A stretch of DNA of 44,658 nucleotides, taken from assembly GCA_030066135.1 (NCBI GenBank), contig JASJCD010000001.1, positions 1 through 44,658 on the forward strand. The letters are read 5' to 3'. The stretch is from Desulfobacterales bacterium. GTDB taxonomy: Bacteria; Desulfobacterota; Desulfobacteria; Desulfobacterales; UBA5852. Shown one piece after another: positions 42,393 to 44,658 of this stretch; positions within the stretch are counted from its first letter, which is position 1; each line of letters begins with the position of its first letter. Below the pieces are notes generated by a model. The model worked only from the letters and a program-made list of their open reading frames with translations, was not told where the DNA came from and made no database searches. Both the position numbers and the translations under genes were made by a program.

Positions 42393-43043
42393 CTACCGCC
42401 GGCTCATGGCCACCGCTTCGGCCGCGAGCCGGGTGATGGCCTCCCAGTTTCCCGTTTCGATATCCCGGGAGGGGACAATCCAGGAGCCGCCGACGCAGGC
42501 CACATTGGCAAGGGCCAGGTAGGCATTGAAATTGGCTTGCGAAACACCGCCGGTGGGGCAAAAGGTGACATGGGGGAAAGGACCGCCGATGGACTTCAGC
42601 ATGGGCACCCCGCCGGCGGCCTCGGCCGGAAAGAACTTGAAGGCGGTATAGCCCATTTCCATGCCAAGCATCAGCTCCGAGGCGGTGGCGATGCCGGGAA
42701 TCAGGGCGATGGGGCCCTGGTTGGCCGCCTCCAGCAGGCTCGGGGTCAGCCCGGGGCTGATGGCAAAGACGGCGCCCGCCTCGGTCACGGCCGCCAGATC
42801 ATCGCGTGAGGCCACCGTGCCGGCGCCGACAATCGCTTCGGGCACCTCGCGGCTGAGCAGGCGGATGGCCTCGATGGCGGCGGCACTGCGCAGGGTGACC
42901 TCCAGGACCTTGACCCCGCCTTCCAGAAGCGCCTTGGCCAAAGGTACCGCCTGCTCGATATGCTTGATCACGATCACCGGCACCACCGGTCCGGCATTGA
43001 GGACATCCAGGGGTGCCAGCTTCCAGCGTTTTGCATTCGACAT
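42393..43043 (-). CDS. eda: 2-keto-3-deoxy-6-phosphogluconate aldolase
   Basis: A 216-residue class I aldolase splitting KDPG into pyruvate and glyceraldehyde 3-phosphate. Motifs: [34 protein letters not shown] with the catalytic Glu, [16 protein letters not shown], and the Schiff-base lysine in [17 protein letters not shown] binds phosphate. ATG 43043 has GGAG upstream; the track start at 43130 reads into the edd gene. It lies 49 bases after edd on the same strand, forming an Entner-Doudoroff operon. Confidence 0.96.
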   Translation of the reverse strand: MSNAKRWKLAPLDVLNAGPVVPVIVIKHIEQAVPLAKALLEGGVKVLEVTLRSAAAIEAIRLLSREVPEAIVGAGTVASRDDLAAVTEAGAVFAISPGLTPSLLEAANQGPIALIPGIATASELMLGMEMGYTAFKFFPAEAAGGVPMLKSIGGPFPHVTFCPTGGVSQANFNAYLALANVACVGGSWIVPSRDIETGNWEAITRLAAEAVAMSRR

Positions 43044-43092
43044 TGTATTCTCCGGGATTGCTTGTTCGTTTGTGTGGTGGACACGCCTGTTT

Positions 43093-44658
43093 TCAGCGCT
43101 GCGGGGGAACGACCACTTTGCAGCTTTCATTTACGTAGGTGAAGATCGAACTGGCGCCCTCCTCGGCGCCCGCCAGGTCTTTGCGCAGCGGTGCAAAGAT
43201 CTGGCGGCCCAGACCATAGCGGTGGGATGCCAGGTCAGGGGCCGCGTATTCACGATCTGCCAGTTCACGTTCATCCAGCTTGAGTTCCAGAGCGTTGTTG
43301 TGGGCGTCCATCCGTATAATATCGCCATCCCGAACTTTGGCGAGCAGGCCGCCGCAGAAAGCCTCCGGTGTGCAGTGAATGGCAAAGGGCACCTTGCCCG
43401 AGGCGCCGGACAGGCGCCCGTCTGTTACCAGCCCGACGGTGTACCCCCGATCCATGATGACGGCCAGCGGGGTGATCAGTTTGTGCAGTTCCGGCATCCC
43501 GTTGGCCTGGGGACCCTGGAAACGGACCACGGCAATCAAATCCCGGTCGAGCCGCCCGGCTTTGAAGGCTTTCTCCAATTCGTGCTGGCTGTCGAAAACC
43601 ATGGCCGGCGCTTCCACCAGGGTTTTCTCGCCGTCCGCCAAGGCCGAGATCTTCATGATGGCCCGGCCCAGATTGCCAGACAGGACCTTGATCCCGCCCA
43701 TGGTCTCAAAGGGTTGCGCGACCGTTGCAATGACGTCCGGATCAGCGGCTTCCTGGGGGCCGTCTCGCCAGACCACTTTGTCGCCGTCGAATAAAGGCGC
43801 ATCCAGATAGCGGCGCAGGCCGAACCCGGCCACGGTCTGGACATCCTCATGGACCATTTCGCCCTTGAGCAACTCACGGATGAGCAAGGCCATACCGCCG
43901 GCCTCCTGGAAGGCGTTGATGTCACCCGGTCCGTTGGGATAGATGCGGACCAGCAGCGGTATATTGTCCGAGAGTTCGGCAAAATCGTTCCAGTCGATGC
44001 GGATGCCGGCGGCGCGGGCAATCGCCACCAGGTGCATGGTCTCGTTGGTGGAACCGCCGGTGGCCAGAAGCCCGACCATGGCGTTGACCACGGATTTTTC
44101 GCTCACCACATGGGCAATGGGCACGTAATCGTCGCCCAGATGGGTCATGGCGCCAACGCGTTTGGCCGCGGATCGCGTCAGGGCGTCACGCAGTTTGGTG
44201 CCAGGATTGACAAAGGAGGCGCCGGGCAGATGCAGGCCCAGCATTTCCGCCATCACCTGATTGGAGTTGGCCGTCCCGTAGAAGGTGCAGGTGCCCGGAC
44301 TGTGATAGGACTTGACCTCGGCGTCCAGCATTTCCTGGCGCCCGATTTTGCCCTCGGCAAAGCGCTCGCGCGCGCGCACTTTTTCCTTGTTGGGCAGGCC
44401 GGACGGCATGGGCCCCCCCGGAATCAGGATCATGGGCAGGTGCCCGAACTGAAGGGCGCCCATGAGCAGTCCGGGCACGATCTTGTCGCAGATGCCCAGC
44501 AAGAGCGCACCGTCAAAAACGTTGTGCGACAGGCCGATGACCGTGGACATGGCAATCACGTCCCGGCTGATCAGGCTCAGGTCCATGCCCGGTTCCCCCT
44601 GGGTAATCCCGTCACACATGGCCGGTACGCCGCCGGCGAACTGGGCATTGCCCCCGGC
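43093..44658 (-). CDS. edd: Phosphogluconate dehydratase (partial at right edge)
   Basis: The first enzyme of the Entner-Doudoroff branch, dehydrating 6-phosphogluconate to KDPG. The frame continues to the window edge (reads [14 protein letters not shown] before the track's ATG), so the N-terminus, roughly 80 residues, is missing; 521 residues are seen. Edd rather than IlvD is indicated by [51 protein letters not shown] and the eda neighbour. The cysteines in GICDK and PGTCTF are the ones expected to hold the 4Fe-4S cluster. Confidence 0.95.
   Translation of the reverse strand, partial: AGGNAQFAGGVPAMCDGITQGEPGMDLSLISRDVIAMSTVIGLSHNVFDGALLLGICDKIVPGLLMGALQFGHLPMILIPGGPMPSGLPNKEKVRARERFAEGKIGRQEMLDAEVKSYHSPGTCTFYGTANSNQVMAEMLGLHLPGASFVNPGTKLRDALTRSAAKRVGAMTHLGDDYVPIAHVVSEKSVVNAMVGLLATGGSTNETMHLVAIARAAGIRIDWNDFAELSDNIPLLVRIYPNGPGDINAFQEAGGMALLIRELLKGEMVHEDVQTVAGFGLRRYLDAPLFDGDKVVWRDGPQEAADPDVIATVAQPFETMGGIKVLSGNLGRAIMKISALADGEKTLVEAPAMVFDSQHELEKAFKAGRLDRDLIAVVRFQGPQANGMPELHKLITPLAVIMDRGYTVGLVTDGRLSGASGKVPFAIHCTPEAFCGGLLAKVRDGDIIRMDAHNNALELKLDERELADREYAAPDLASHRYGLGRQIFAPLRKDLAGAEEGASSIFTYVNESCKVVVPPQR

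Overview
The window looks like a GC-rich chromosomal segment of a sulfate-reducer-type Desulfobacterota (Desulfobacterales / Desulfosarcina-like). This is inferred from gene content, not from a search: two selenoprotein genes with in-frame TGA codons, a PxxKW cysteine-rich protein, a split YeeE/YedE pair, a TRAP transporter and a DUF6909-type protein. No rRNA, tRNA, CRISPR array or intact insertion sequence was seen. Coding is dense on both strands, and most long antisense ORFs in the track are GC shadows.

Layout. 1-1271 (-): start of an Mla-type lipid transport operon (mlaE, then mlaF running off the left edge). 1381-3941 (+): an ABC-F ATPase, then a DUF166 protein (DfsP-like) read through a UGA with a SECIS-like hairpin right behind it. 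3978-6531 (-): an ECF-type importer (ATPase, T, S) whose fused ATPase has lost complementary motifs in its two halves. 6725-9788 (-): a DUF6909 protein, a 6S RNA candidate and two half-size YeeE/YedE transporters. 10166-12901 (+): pyruvate phosphate dikinase.

13143-25159 (+) is the most unusual part. It is a nine-gene, 12-kb apparent operon: coiled-coil secreted protein, lipoprotein, membrane Ser/Thr kinase with TPR-like repeats, PEGA/SUMF1-like membrane protein, small secreted protein, MotA/TolQ/ExbB proton-channel homologue, actin/Hsp70-like protein fused to an FHA domain, and two von Willebrand factor A (VWA) proteins. Both VWA proteins begin with the same single membrane helix carrying an acidic residue, as ExbD/TolR/MotB do. 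I infer an ion-driven envelope machine whose moving subunits carry VWA domains, controlled by kinase/FHA signalling. A MITE-like element sits inside the operon.

25258-28333 (-): YhhN family protein, PlsC acyltransferase, UDP-sugar dehydrogenase. 28349-31568 (+): a TRAP transporter (DctP, DctQ, DctM) preceded by a Cys/Tyr-rich leader peptide and a strong hairpin. 31662-33653 (-): Rsu-family pseudouridine synthase and argJ. 33826-35710 (+): a 60-residue dual-CXXC selenoprotein, an AEC permease and truA. 35966-37786 (-): ClC channel with CBS domains. 38020-39297 (+): aspartate-type aminotransferase. 39499-39777 (-): PxxKW protein. 40187-41518 (+): 6-phosphofructokinase. 41540-44658 (-): fatty acid hydroxylase, then eda and edd (Entner-Doudoroff), edd running off the right edge.

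Central carbon genes (ppdK, pfk, edd/eda) are scattered single units. Convergent gene junctions tend to carry long imperfect inverted repeats.
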